Positions 44,723-59,752 of a DNA stretch of 64,000 nucleotides are shown piece after piece. The notes beneath the pieces are model-generated. The model was not told the DNA's origin and searched no databases. It worked only from the letters and a program-made list of their open reading frames with translations. The number at the start of each line of letters is the position of its first letter. Within the stretch, counting starts at the first letter, position 1. Position numbers and translations under genes: made by a program. The stretch covers positions 75,890,001 to 75,954,000 of the forward strand of contig JAZBRS010000075.1 of assembly GCA_037176725.1 (NCBI GenBank). Reading direction: 5' to 3'. The stretch is from Posidonia oceanica (lineage: Eukaryota > Streptophyta > Magnoliopsida > Alismatales > Posidoniaceae).

Positions 44723-45263
44723 GGTCCGCCACACATAGAAAATACCGGAAAACTCTTTCAAAAACCTTTGCCAAACCCCTGCATTATCTTTTCAAAACTC
44801 TTTTCGAAAACCATTTCGAAATCCTTAAATGACAACTCAAAATACCTAAAAACACAGTACCAAGCACAGCACAAAACCACGAGCTGAAATCATAGTTGAA
44901 AATACAGCCTCGACAGCTCCACTGTCGAGCCTAGAACCACAATACAAAACACCACACAACAGGGAACAAAAGCCTCGACAGCTCGACAGCTCCCTAATGT
45001 GTTTATAAAATTCTAATCTCTTAAAGGAAAAGGATTCATTTTAATTCTACAAAACTCATCATAAAACCAAAAATCAGATTCTAAACTTCAAAACAAAAGA
45101 GCAACCTCAAATCGATCGGTTATCACCGAAATCAGGCCCAACCCAAACATAATGGGTGCTTCCTGGGCGCCCTTGGCGTCCCATGGGCACCTGAAACGCC
45201 TAGAAAGCTCGCTAGTGAAGGGCACCGGCGAATCCCGCCTCTTAGTTTCGCCAGCATCTTATT
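44723..45263. repeat. Macrosatellite unit 3, right part, with internal deletion
   Basis: The first five bases are the second GGTCC duplication. Compared with other units, about 280 bp are missing between 'gggaacaaaagc' (44972) and 'cctaatgtgtttat' (~44995). The join contains an extra 'cctcgacagctcgacagctc', which looks copied from the nearby sequence at 44908-44925. This explains why this unit is shorter than the 3.62 kb norm. Confidence 0.85.
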
Positions 45264-48200
45264 TTTAATCGATAAAATGAATGAAATCTCGAAAACTTTT
45301 GTAATTTTCGTAGAAATCTTCTAAATTGTGTAGAAATGATGTAGAGAACTGTTGTTGGTATATAACAATGCAAAATAGAAAAATCATTGTTTAATAATGT
45401 CAAAAAAGTAATTGGAGAATTAAAAAATAAAAAAGTCAAACTTTATTAAAGTTCGAAAATTAGTAAGCCATTAGAAATTGAGTATGAGCTAACAAAAGTG
45501 TAACGAATTCATGGAAATATCAAAAATAGAAATATACATGTGGAAAATATGATACACCTATGAAAAAATTCGTTTAATAAAAGTGACACGTAAATGTTTA
45601 AAAAAACTTTATCTTAATAAAAAGTCAAACTTTTTTGTCAAAACAAAAATCGTCTATCATCGAGTATTTTATTTGAATGACATCGAATGTCAACAAAACA
45701 TGATTCACTGATAATATAGGTCGTAATGTATCAAAAACAACAATCAAATATGTAAACAATATATTTTTAGAAAGTAACAAAAAATTGTTAACTAACACCT
45801 ACTGTTTTTCGATAAAATGGAAGAAATCTCAAAAGATTTTGTAATTTTTATAGAAATCTAATAAATTGCGTAAAACTCATGTAGAAATGTGCAGTTGGTA
45901 TATAATAACGCAAAATAAATAAATTGTTGCACGTAATTGTCAAAAAACAAGTAAGAGAACTTAAAAATAAAAAAAGTCAAACTTTTTTAATTCTTCTAAA
46001 GCTATGTGCCTTTAAAAATTGAGTACAATTTGTCAGAAGTGTATCGAATTCGAGGAAATACCGATGATTGATATTTATAGGTGGAAATTATGACACACTA
46101 TCAAAAAAATACATATACTAGAAATTATTAAAAAATATTTAATAAAACTCTAACTTAACAAAAAGTCAAACTATATCTTCCATCTAACAACGTTTATCCT
46201 CTCGAATTTTATTAGAATTACAATAAAAGTTACCAAAATATAATCCATTGAGATTGTAGGTCAAAACATACAAAAATAACAAACAATTAAGGAAACCAAT
46301 GATATTTTAAAATATTACTAAAAATTGTATACAAACACTTACTGCTAATCGATAAAATGGGTGAAATCTCGAAAACTTTTGATATTTTCGTAGAAATCTT
46401 CAAAATTGTGTAAAAAGGAAGTAGAGAAGTGTTGTTGGTACATAATGTTGCAAAATAGATAAATCATTTTTTGTTAATGTCAAAAAAGTAATTGGAGAAT
46501 TGAAAAATAAAAAAGTCAAACTTTTTTAAAGTTCGAAAACCAGTAAACCTTTACAAATTGAATATAAGCTGACAAAACTGTATCGAATTCAAGGAAATAT
46601 CGATAACACTAATATAGGGGTGGAAAATATGATACACCTATGAAAAAATTGATCTATTATGAATGACACGAAAATGTTTAATAAAACTCTATCTTAAAAA
46701 AAAGTCAAACTTTTTTGTCAAATCGAAAACCGTTTATGTAACGACCCCAATGTCGTTACCTCTCAACCTACCTAACATTTTTTTTTCTTTAAATCTTATT
46801 AGCATTCATGAACTACAGAACTAAATTCTCACAAATACTATAAAGCTGAAATAAAATAAACTTAAACAACTCACTTACTCAGAACCCTTGATGTGTGGCA
46901 GTGTGACACCTCTCCTATATGCACTAGCAACTCCAGCTCCAATCCTACACCTGCCAAAAAAAAAACAAAACACACGTGACTGACCACTCAATAAGTCACC
47001 CAGCACACACCCCACCTACGCACACTAACAACTAGACAAACAACGTCGAGGAAACAAGCGTAACTACGCCACAAGTAACAAACACAGGCATCACTTCTGT
47101 AAGCCACAACAGGGCATACCTCATTACCCACAAAGCAAATCACTAAAAACAAGCATTTGAAATCATCTTTTCTCTTTTCATGTCAAAACCATAAGCATGC
47201 TCTTTTCAAAATCTTTATGACCACTTGAAATGACCACACAAGCCAAAATAAGCCTCAAAACACATGGTCTGGTCCATCACACTCCTGGTGCGGACTAGAC
47301 AACCAACCGTGTCTGAATACCCTCAATAGCATTCAACACACACACACAAAACACATTAAACACCAAAACTCAAAGTTAGCGTAGAGACACTACTCAGCCA
47401 AATCAATGCGCTTCACTAGCGCAAGACCTACGCCCCACAGGCATGGCGACAAGCACAGCTAACCAGACACAGGCAAACAAAGTGTCGTCACTCAGGCCCA
47501 AGCGAGACACCTAGCCACAAGCAGTCCATCGAGGAGCCACCACGGTGTCCCTGCATTGCTACGGTTAACCACCCTGTGGGGGAGTGAACCATCCCAGCCA
47601 ACAAGCCTCAACAGGTCCTGTCTCTCAGCAGGACACCACAGGGTACGCCCTCTAAGTGCCCTAACTCAGTGCTCTAAACCCCTGGGGCTCCTCACCCCCA
47701 GGCTCAGTTCACATCAAGCAGTCTCGGTACACGTACTAACTAGGGTATCACGTCTAGCTACACAGAGGTATCATACCCCCTGTGTCTGCTGCCACGATAC
47801 ACTACATACAGTCAGTACCCTTGGCCCTCGGCACTTGGAACAAGCGGAGTGTCATACCTCCAAGTCCAGTCGGTACCCCCAACCCGCGGACCTCAGCCTC
47901 GGCCTCTAGAACGATAATCATGGAGTTTCACACCTCCAAGATCCGACGAACACTTACCTCAGCCTCTTGGTCTCAAGACCTCTACCTAGGCAACGCGTCC
48001 GGCCAATCAGGAATGTCGTCACATCCCCTGATCCCATCGACACGCCCCTCCAGTATCTTGGTCCGCCACACACAGAAAACACTAGAAAACTCTTTCAAAA
48101 ACCTTTGCCAAACCCCTGCATTTTCTTTTCAAAACTCTTTTCGAAAAACATTTCAAAATCCTTAAATGACAACTCAAAATACCTCAAGACACAGTATCAA

Positions 48201-48887
48201 GCACAGCACAAAACCACGAGCTGAAATCACAGCTCACAACATAGCCACGACAGAGCCACTGTCGAGCTTAGAACCACATTACAAAACACAACACAACTGG
48301 TAACAAAAGCATCTTCTGGGTATATCATTTACCTATCCGGCACCACACACGAGGAAAGCATTGGTCCTGATTCCCAACGCACATACGAGAGCACACACTT
48401 ACACCAACGGCACCCAGAACACTAAGTTCTTGTGCCAAGATCCAATCCTAAATTATTATGTTCCCTAATGTCCATCTAGACCAATTATGGAAAACCTTAG
48501 CATTTCTAGGTTATTTAGTCTTTTAGTTTCCAACCCTTGCTCAAATGGGGTCTTGCTATTCCATTTTATGCAATCCCTAACTCATCCCTAATGATTGGCT
48601 TGATTCTCATCTTGCCCTAATGTGATAATAAAATTCAAATCTCTTAAAGGAAAAGGATTCATTTTAATTCTACAAAACACACCATAAAACAAAAAATCAG
48701 ATTCTAAACTTCAACAACAAAAGAGCAACCTCTAATAAATCGATTATCACCAAAATCAGGCCCAACCCAAACATAATGGGCGCCTACTGGGCTCCCCTGG
48801 CATCCCATGGGCGCCAGAAATGCCTTAAAAGTTCACCAGTGAAGCGCACCGGCGAATCCCGCCTCCTATTGTCGCCAGAATCTTATT
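45264..48887. repeat. Macrosatellite unit 4
   Basis: 3624 bp, uninterrupted. Sub-repeats start near 45264, 45809 and 46347, and the palindrome is at 46738. The GC-richer half has an indel near 46957 that breaks the 84-codon frame left open in most other units. No genes are seen. Confidence 0.93.
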
Positions 48888-51800
48888 GTTAATCGATTAA
48901 ATGGAAGAAATTTCAAAAACTTTTGTAATTTTCGTAGAAATCTTCTAAATTGTGTAAAAATGAAGTAGAGAAGTGTTGTTGGTATATAACAATGCAAAAT
49001 AGAAAAATCGTTGTTTGTTAGTGTTAGAAAAGTAATTTGAGAATTCAAAAATAAAAAAGTCAAACTTTTTTAAAGTTTGAAAACCAGTAATCCTTTAGAA
49101 ATTGAGTATGAGTAGACAAAAGTATATCGAATTCAAGGAAATATCGATAATAGAAATATAGAGGTGGAGAATATGATACAACTATGAAAAATTCATCTAA
49201 TATAAATGACACGTAAATGTTTAATAAAACTCTATCTTAATAAAAAGTAAAACTTTTTTGTCAAATCGAAAACTGCTTAATATCTAGTATTTTATTTGAA
49301 TGACATCGAAAGTCACTAAAACATGATTCACTGATAATATAGGTCGTAATGTATCAAAAACAACAATCAAATATGAAAACAATTTATTTTTTGAAAAGTA
49401 ACAAAAAACTGTTAACTAACACCTACTGTTTTTCGACAAAATGGAAGAAATCTCAAAAGATTTTGTAATTTTCATAGAAATCTTATAAATTACCTAAAAC
49501 TCATGTAGATATGTGTAGTTAGTATATAATAACTCAAACTAGATAAATCGTTGTATGTAATTGTCAAAAAACAAGTAAAAGAACTCAAAAAAAAAAGTCA
49601 AACTTTTTTAAATCTTCTAAAGCAATGTGCCTTTAAAAATTGAGTATAATTTGTTAGAAGTGTATCGAATTCGAGGAAATACTGATTTTTGATATTTATA
49701 GGTGCCAATTACGATACACTATCAAAAAAATACAAATACTAGAAATTATAAAAAAAATATTTAATAAAACTCTAACATAACAAAAAGTCAAACAATCTCT
49801 TCCATCTAAACCCGTTTATCCTCTCGAATTTTATTAGAATGACAATAAAAGTTACCAAAATATGATCCATCGAGATTGTAGGTCAAAACGTACAAAAATA
49901 ACAATCAATTAAACAAACAAATGATAATTTAAAATATTACATAAAATCGTATACAAACATTTATTGTTAATCAAAAAAATGAGCAAAATCTCGAAAACTT
50001 TTGTAATTTTCGTAGAAATCTTTAAAATTATGTTAAAATGAAGTAGAGAAGTGTTGTTGGTACATAACATTGCAACATAGATAAATTATTGTTTGTTACT
50101 GTCAAAAAAGTAATTGGAAAATTCAAAAACAAAAAAGTCAAACTTTTTTAAAGATCGAAAACCAGTAAGCCTTTGCAAATTGAGTATAAGCTGACAAAAG
50201 TGTATCGAATTGAAGGAAATATCGATAATAGTAATATAGAGGTGGAAAATATGATACACTTATGGAAAAATTCATCTATTATAAATGACACGTAAATGTT
50301 TAATAAAACTCTATCTTAAAAAAAAAGTCAAACTTTTTTGTCAAATTGAAAACCATCAATATAACGACCCCAATGTCGTTACCTCTCAACCTAGCTAACA
50401 TTTTTTTTTTCAATCAGATTAGCATTCAAGAACTACAGAACATAATTCACACAAATACTATAATGCAGAAATAAAATAAACTTAAACAACTCACGTACCC
50501 AGAACCCTTGATGTGTGGCAGTGTAACTCCTCTCCTATATGCACTAGCAACTCCAGCTCCTATCCTGCACCTATCAAAAACAAAAACAAAACACAGGTGA
50601 GTGACCACACAATAGGTCACCCAGCACACACCCCACATACGCACACAAATAGCTCGACAAACAACGTCGAAGAAACAGGTTTAACTACGCCACAAGCAAC
50701 AAACACAGGCATCACTTCTAGATGCCACAACAGGGCACAACTCATTGCCTACAAAGTAAACCACTAAAGACATGCATTTGAAATAATCTTTTCTCTTTTC
50801 ATTTCAAAGCCATATGCATGCTCTTTTCAAAATCTTTATGCACACTTGAAATGACCACACTAGCCAAATCAAGTCTCAATACACACGGTCTGAGCCACCA
50901 CACTACTGGTGCGGACTAGACAACCAGCTGTGTTTGAATACCCTCAATTGCATTCAACACACACACACACAACACACAAACACCAAAACACAAAGCTAGC
51001 ACTGAGACACTGCTCAGCTAAACCAATGCGCCTCACTACCGCAAGACCTACGCCCCATAGGCGCTGCTACAAGCACAGCTAACCACACACAAGCAAACCA
51101 AGTGTCGTCACTCGGGCCTAAGTGAGACACCTAGCCACAAGCAGTCCACCGAGGGGCTACCACGATGTCCTTGCATTGCTACGGTCGACTACCCTGTGGG
51201 GGAGTGAACCGTCTCGCTCAACAAGGCTCAACACCTCCTGTCTCTTAGCTGGACACCACAGGGTATGCTCTCTAAGCGCCCTAACTCAGTGCTCCAAACC
51301 CCTGGGACTCCTCACCCCCAGGCTAAGTCCACACCAAGCATTCTCGGTACCCGTACTAAATAGGGTATCACGTCCAGTTACTCAGAGAACTCATCCCCTT
51401 TGTGTCCGCTGCCACGATACAGTATGTACAGTCAGTACCGTGGGTCCTTGGCACCTGGAAGAAATGGAGAGTCATACCTCCAAGTCAAGTCGGTACCTGC
51501 AACCCGCAGACCTCTGCCTCGGCCTCGTGAATGACAATCAAGGAGCATCATATCTCTAAGATCCGACGAACACTTACCTCAGACACTTGGTCTCAGGACC
51601 TCAACCTAGGCAACGTGCCCAACCAACTAGGAATGTCGTCACATCTCCTAATCCCATCGACACGCCCCTCCAGTATCTTGGTCCACCACAGACAAAAAAC
51701 ACTGAAAAACTCTTTCAAAAACCTTTGCCAAACCCTGGCATATTATTTTCAAAACCCTTTTAGAAAACCTTTTTGAAATCCTTAAATGACAACTCAAAAT

Positions 51801-52505
51801 ACCTCAAAACACAGTACCAAGCACAGCACAAAACTACGAGCTGAAATCACAGCTGAAAATACAGCCTCGACAGCTCCACTGTCGAGCCTAGAACAACATT
51901 ACAAAACACCACACAACATGGAACAATAGCACCTTCTAGGTATATCATTTACCCTTCCAGCACCACATAGAAGCAAAGCACTGGTCCTGGAGTTCCAACG
52001 TACTTACGAGACCACACGCCCACACCAAAGGCACCCAGAACACTAAGTTCTGGAGCAAAGATCCAATCTTAAATTATTATGTTCCCTAATGTCCATTTAG
52101 ACAAATTAGGGAAAACCTTAGCATTTCTAGGTTATTTAGTGTTTTAGTTTCCAGCCCTGGCTTAAGTGGGGTCTGTTATTCCATTTTATGCAATCCGTAA
52201 CTCATCCCTAATGATTGTCTTGATTCTCATCTTGCCCTAATGTGTTTATAAAATTCTAATCTCTTAAAGGACAAGGATTCATTTTAATTCTACAAAACTC
52301 ACCAAAAACCAAAAGTAGATTCTAAACTTCAACAACAAGAGAGCAACTACTAATAGATCGGTTATCACCAAAATCAGGCCCAACCCAAACATAATGGGTG
52401 CCTCTTGGGCGCCCCTGGCATCCCTTGGGTGCTAGAAAAGCCATGGAAGTTCGCTAGTGAAGTGCACTGGCGAATCCCGCCTCTTAGTGTCGCCTGAATC
52501 ATATT
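48888..52505. repeat. Macrosatellite unit 5
   Basis: 3618 bp. Sub-repeats start at 48888, 49428 and 49966, giving a sub-period of 538-540 bp, with the third cut at 50361 by the palindrome-bearing boundary. The GC-richer half covers about 2.14 kb. No genes are seen. Confidence 0.94.
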
Positions 52506-55500
52506 GTTAATCGATGAAATGGAAGAAATCTCGAAAACTTTTGTAATTTTCATAGAAATCTTCAAAATTGTGTAAAAATGAAGTAGAGAAGTGTTGTTCG
52601 TATATTACAATGCAAAATAAAAAAATCGTTGTTTGTTAATGTCAAAAAAATAATTAGAGAATTCAAAAATAAAAAAGTCAAACTTTTTTATAGTTCGAAA
52701 ACCAGTAAGCCTTTAGAAATTGAGTACGAGCAGATAAAAGTGTATCGAATTCAAGGAAATATCGATAATAGAAATATAGAGGTGGAAAATATGATACACC
52801 TACGAAAAAATTCATCTAATAAAAATGACACGTAAATGTTTAATAATACTCTATCTTAATAAAAAGTCAAACTTTTTTGCCAAATCAAAAACTGTCTATC
52901 GTCTAGTATTTTATTTGAATGACATCGAATGTCACCAAAAATTGATTCACAGATAATATAGGTCGTAATGTATCAGAAAAAACAATAATATGAAAACAAT
53001 ATATTTTTGAAAAGTAACAAAAAACTGTTAACAAACACCTACTGTTATTCGATAAAATGGAAGAAATCTCAAAAGATTTTATAATTTTCGTAGAAATCTT
53101 ATAAATTGTGTAAAACAAATGTAGAGATGTGTAGTTGGTATAAAATAACGCAAAATAGATAAATCGTTGTATGTAATTGTCATAAAACAAGTAAGTGAAC
53201 TCAAAAATAAAAAAAGTCAAACTTTTTTAAATCTTCTAAAGCAATGTGCCTTTAAAAATTGAGTATAATTTGTCAAAAGAGTATTGAATTCGAGGAAATA
53301 CCGATAATTGATATTTAGAGGTGCAAATTACGATGCACTATCAAAAAATACATATACTAGAAATTATAAAAAAATATTTAATAAAACTCTAAATTAACAA
53401 AAAAAATCAAATTATCTCTTCCTTCTAAACTCGTTTATCATCTCGAATTTTATTAGAATGACTATAAAAGTTACCAAAATATGATCCAATGAGATTGTAG
53501 GTCAAATCATACAAAAATAACAATTAATTAAGGAAACCAATGATATTTTAAAATATTACAAAAAATCGTACACAAACACTTATTTTTAATTGATAAAATA
53601 GGAGAAATCTCGAAAACTTTTGTAATTTTTGTAGAAATCAACAAAATTGTGTAAAAATGAAGTAGAGAAGTGTTATGGGTACATTACATTGCAAAATAAA
53701 TAAATCGTTGTTTGTTAATGGCAAAAAAGTAATTGGAGAATTCAAAAATAAAAAAGTAAAACTTTTTTAAAGTTCGAAAACCAGTAAACCTTTACAAATT
53801 GAGTATAAGCTGACAAAAGTGTATCGAATTCAAGGAAATATCGATAATAGCAGTATAGAGGTGGAAAATATGATACACGTATGAAAAAATTCATCTATTA
53901 TAAATGACACGTAAATGTTTAATAAAACTCTATCTTAAAAAAAAGTCAAACATTTTTGACAAATTGAAAACTGTCAATGTAACGACCACAATATCGTTAC
54001 CTCTCAACCAAGCTAACATTTTTTTATTTTAAATCATATTAGCATTCATGAACTACAGAACAAAATTCTGACAAATACTATAAAGCAGAAATAAAATAAA
54101 CTTAAACAATCACTTACCTAGAAACATTGATGTGTGGCTGTGTGACACCTCTTCAATATGCATTAGCAACTCTAGCTCCTACCTTGCACCTGCAAAAAAC
54201 AAAAACAAAACACACGTGAGTGACCACTCAATAAGTCACCCAGCACACACTCCACTTACGCACACAAACAGCTCAACAAACAACGTCGAGGAAACAAGCG
54301 TAACTACGCCACAAGCAACAAACACAGGCATCACTTCTGGATGCCACAATAGGGCATACCTCATTACCCACAAAGCAAACCACTAAAAACATGCATTTGC
54401 AATCATCTTTTATCTTTTCATTTCTAAACCATATGCATGCACTTTTCAAAATGTTTATGCACACTTGAAATGATGACACTAGCCAAATCATGCCTCAGAA
54501 CACACGGTCTGGTCCATCACACTCCTGTTGCGAACTAGACAAACAAATGTGTCTGAATACCCTCAATAGCATTCAACACACACACACACAACACAATAAA
54601 CAGCAAAACACAAAGCCAGCGCTGAGACACTACTCAGCCAAACCAGTGCGCCTCACTAGCGCAAGACCAATGCCCCACAGGCGCGGCTACAAGCACAGCT
54701 AACCACACACAAGCTAACAAAGCGTCGTCACTCGGGCCCAAGTGAGACACCTTGCCACAAGCAGTCCACCGAGGCGCTACCACGGTGTCCCTGCACTGCT
54801 ACGGTTGACCACCCTCTGGGGGAGTGAACCATCCGGCCAACAAGCCTCAACCAGTCCTATCTCTCAGCAGGACACCACAGGGAACACCCTCTAAGTGCCC
54901 TAACTCAGTGCTCCAAACCCCAGGGGATCCTCACCCCCAGGCTTGGTCCACACCAAGTTGTCTCGGTACACGTACTAACTAGGGTATCACTTCCAGTTAC
55001 TCAGAGGTCTCATACCCCCTTCGTCCGTAGCCACGATACACTATATACAGTCAGTACGCTGGGTCCTCAACACCTGGAACAAGCGGAGTGTCATACCGTC
55101 AAGTCCAGTCGGTACCCCCAACCCGCGGACCTTAGCCTCGGCCTCGTGAAAAACAATCAAGGAGTATCATACCTCCAAGATCCGACGAACATTTACCTCA
55201 GTCTCTTGGTCTCAGGACCTCAACCTAGGCAACGCGCTCGGCCAACTAAGAATGTCGCCACATCCCCTGATCCCGTCGACACACCATCAAGCATCTTGGA
55301 CCACCACACACAGAAAACACCAAAAAACTATTTCAAAAACCTTTGCCAAACCCTTGCATTTTCTTTTCAAAACTCTTTTCGAAAACCATTTCGAAATCCT
55401 TTAATGACAACTCAAAATACCTCGAAACACAGTACCAAGCATAGCACAAAACCATGAGTAGAAATCGCAGCTGAAAACACAGCCTTGACAGCTCCACTGT

Positions 55501-56126
55501 CGAGCCCAGAACCACATTACAAAACACCACACAACAGGGAACAATAGCACCTTCTGGGTATATCATTTAACCATCCGGCACCACACAGAAGGAAAGCACG
55601 GGTCCTGAAGTCCAAACGTACTTACGAGACCACACACCCACACCAACGGCACTCAGAACACTAAGTTCTGGTGCCAAGATCCAATCCTAAATTATTATGT
55701 TCCCTAATGTCTATCTATACCAATTAGGGAAAACCTTAGCATTTCTAGGTTATTTAGTTTTTTACTTTCCAACCCTAGCTCAAGTGGGGTCTTCATATTC
55801 CATTTTATGCAATCCCTAACTCATCCCTAATGATTGGCTTGATTCTCATCTTTCCCAATTGTGTTTATAAAATTCTATTCTCTTAATGGACAAGGATTCA
55901 TTTTAGTTCTACAAAACTCACCATAAAACCAAAAATCAGATTCTAAACTTCAACAACAAAAGAGCAACCTCTAATAAATTGGTTATCACCAAAATTTGGC
56001 CCAACCCAAACATATTGGGCACTTCGTGGGCGCCCCTGGCGTCCCTTGGGCACTAGAAACCCTTGGAAAGCTCGCTAGGGATGGGCGTCGGCGAATCCCG
56101 CCTCCTAGTGTTGCTAGAATCTTACA
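52506..56126. repeat. Macrosatellite unit 6
   Basis: 3621 bp. Same layout, with the palindrome (one arm altered) at 53979. Differences from neighbours are scattered point changes and one- or two-base indels. No genes are seen. Confidence 0.93.
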
Positions 56127-59100
56127 GTTAATCGATAAAATGGAAGAAATCTAAAAAACTTTTGTAATTTTCGTAGAAATCTTCAAAATTGTGTAAAAAT
56201 GAAGTAGAAAAGTGTTGTAGGTATATAACAATGCAAAATAGAAAAGTCGTTGTTTGTTAATGTCAAAAAAGTAATTGGAGAATTCTAAAATAAAAAAGTC
56301 AAACTTTTTTAAAGTTCGAAAACCTGTAAGCCTTTAGAAATTCTGTATGAGCTGACAAAAGTGTATCGAATTCAAGGAATTATCGAAAATTGAAATATAA
56401 AGGTGAAAAATATGATATACCTATGAAAAAATCTGTCTAATATAAATGACACGTTAATGTTTAATAAAACTCTATCTTAATAAAAAGTCAAACTTTTTTG
56501 TAAAATCGAAAACCGTCTATCATCTAATATTTCATTTGAATGACATCGAATGTCACTAAAACATGATTCACAGATAATATATGTTGTAATGTATCAAAAA
56601 CAACAATCAAATATGAAACCAATATATTTTTTGAAAAGTAAAAAAAAACTATTAACTATTGCCTACTGTTTTTTGATAAAATAGAAGAAATCTCAAAAGA
56701 TTTTGTAATTTTCGTAGAAATCTTATAAATTGCATAAAACTCATGTAGAGATGTGTAGTTGATATGTAATAACACAAAATACATAAATCGTTGTATGTAA
56801 TTGTCAAAAAACAAGTAAGAGAACTAAAAAATAAAAAAAGTCAATTCTTTTAAAATCTTCTAAAGCAATGTGCCTTTAAAAATTGAGTATAATTTGTCAG
56901 TAGTGTAACGAATTCGAGGAAATACCGATTATTGATATTTATAGGTTGAAATTACGATGCACTATAAAAAAAATACATATACTAGAAATTATAAAAAAAT
57001 ATTTAATAAAACTCTAACTTAACAAAAAGTCAAACTATCTCTTCCATCTAAACCCGTTTATCCTCTCGAATTTTATTAGAATGACAATAAAAGTTACCAA
57101 AATATGATTCATAGAGATTGTAGGTCAAAACATACAAAAATAACAATCAATTAAGGAAACCAACGATATTTTAAAATATTACAAAAAATCGTATACAAAC
57201 ACTTATAGTTAATCGATAAAATGGGAGAACTTTCGAAAACTTTGGTAATTTTCGTAGAAATCTTCAAAATTGTGTAAAAATGAAGTAGAGAAGTGTCGTG
57301 GTAACATAACATTGCAAAATAGATAAATCGTTCCTTTTTAATGTCAAAAAAGTATTTGGAGAATTCAAAAATAAAAAAGTTAAACTTTTTTAAAGTTCGA
57401 AAACCAATAAGCCATTACAAATTGAGTATAAGCTGACAAAAGTGTATCGAATTCAAGGAAATATCGATAACAGTAATATAGAGGTGGAAAATATGATACA
57501 CCTATGAAAAACTTCATCTATTATAACTGACACGTAAATGTTTAATAAAACTCTATCTTAAAAAAAAGTCAAACTTTTTTGTCAAATCGAAAACCGTATA
57601 TGTAACGACTCCAATGTCGTTACCTCTCAACCTTGATAACATTTTTCTTTTTTTTAAATTATATTAGCATTCATTAACTATAGAACTAAATTTTACAAAT
57701 ACTATAAAGTAGAAATAAAATAAACTTAAACAACTCACTTACCCAGAACCCTTGGTGTGTGGCAATGTAACTCCTTTCCTATATGCACTAGCAACTCCAG
57801 CTCCTATCCTGCACCAACCAAAAACAAAAACAAAACACGGGTTAGTGACAACTCAATAGGTCACCCAGCACACACCCCACCTACGCACACAAACAGCTCG
57901 ACAAACAACGTCGAGGAAATAGGTTTTAGTATGCCACAAGCAACAAACACAGGCATCACGTTTGCATGCCACAACTGGGTATACCTCATTGCCCAAAAAG
58001 CAAACCTCTAAAAACATGCATTTGAAATCATCTTTTCTCTTTTCAATTCAAAACCATTTGCATGCTCTTATCAAAATCTTTATACACAAATGAAATGACC
58101 AAACTAGCCAAATCAAGCCTCAGAACACACGGTCTAGTCCATCACACTCCTAGTGCGGACTAGACAACCAACTGTTTCTGAATACCCTTAATAGCATTCA
58201 ACACACACACACACAACACAACAAACACCGAAAACACAAAGCCAGCGCTGAGACACTGCTCAGCCAAACCAATGCGCCTCACTTGCGCAAGACCTACGCC
58301 CCACAAGCGCGGCCACAAGTACAGCTAACCACACACAAGCAAACAAAGTGTCGTCACTCGGGCCCAAGCGAGACACCTAGTCACAAGCAGTCCACCGAGG
58401 TGCTACCACAGTGTCCCTGCACTGCTACGGTCGACGACCCTGTGGGGCAGTGAACCGTCCCGGCCAACATGCCTCAATTGGTCCTGTCTATCAACAGGAC
58501 ACCACACGGTACGCCCTTTAAGCACTCTAACTCTGTGTTCCAAGCACCTGGGGCTCCTCACCCCTGGGCTCAGTCCACACCAAGCTGTCTTGGTACACTT
58601 ACTAACTAGGGTATCACGTCCAGCTACTCAGTGGTCTCATACCCCCTGTGTCTGTTGCCACGATATACTATGTACCGTCAGTACCCTAGGTACTCGGCAC
58701 CCGGAACTAGTGGAGTGTCTTACGTCCAAGTCCAGTCGGTATCCTCAACCTGCGTACCTCAGCCTCGGGCTCGTGAACGACAATGAAGGAGTATCATACC
58801 GCCAAGATCCGACGAAACTAACCTCAGCCTCTTGGACTAAGGACCTCAACCTAGGCAAGCGCCTGACCAACCAGGAATGTCGTCACATCCCCTTTTCCGT
58901 CGACACGCCCATCTAGTGTCTTCGTCTGCCACACACAGAAAACACAATAAAACTCTTTCAAAAACCTTTGCGAAACCCCTGCATTTTCTTTTCAAAACTC
59001 TTTTTGAAAACCATTTCGAAATTCTTAAATTACAACTCAAAATACCTCAAAACACAGTACCAAGCAAAGCACAAAACCACAAGCTGAAATCGTAGCTGAA

Positions 59101-59752
59101 AACACAGTCTTGACTGTTCCATTGTCGAGCCCAGAACCACATTACAAAACACCACTCAACATGGAACAAAAGCACCTTCTAGGTATATCGTTTACCCATC
59201 CAGCACCACTCAGAAGCAAAGCACTGGTCTCGAAGTCCCAACATACTTACGAGACCACACACCCACACTAACGGTACCCAGAACACTAATTTCTGATGCC
59301 AAGATCCAATCCTAAATTATAATGTTCTCCAATGTCCATTTGGACCAATTAGGGAAAACCTTAGCATTTCTAGGTTATTTAGTCTTTTAGTTTTCAACCC
59401 TAGCTCAAGTGGGGTCTAGCTATTCCATTTTATGCAATCCCTAACTCATCCCTAATGATTGGCATGATTCTCATCTTGTCCTAATGTGTTTATAAAATTT
59501 TAATCTCTTAAAAGACAAGGATTCATTTTTAAATCTACAAAACTCACCATAAAACAAAAAATCAGATTCTAAACTTCAACAACAAAAGAGCAACCTCTAA
59601 TAGGTCGGTTATCACCAAAATCAGGCCCAACCCAAACATAATGGGTGCTTCCTGGGTGCCACTGGCATCCCTTGAGCACCAGAAATGCCTGGAAAGTTAG
59701 CTAGTGAAGCACGCCAGCAAATCCCGTCTCCCAGTGTCGCCAGAATCGTATT
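56127..59752. repeat. Macrosatellite unit 7
   Basis: 3626 bp. Same layout, with the palindrome at 57602. Short CA run near 58201. No genes are seen. Confidence 0.93.
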
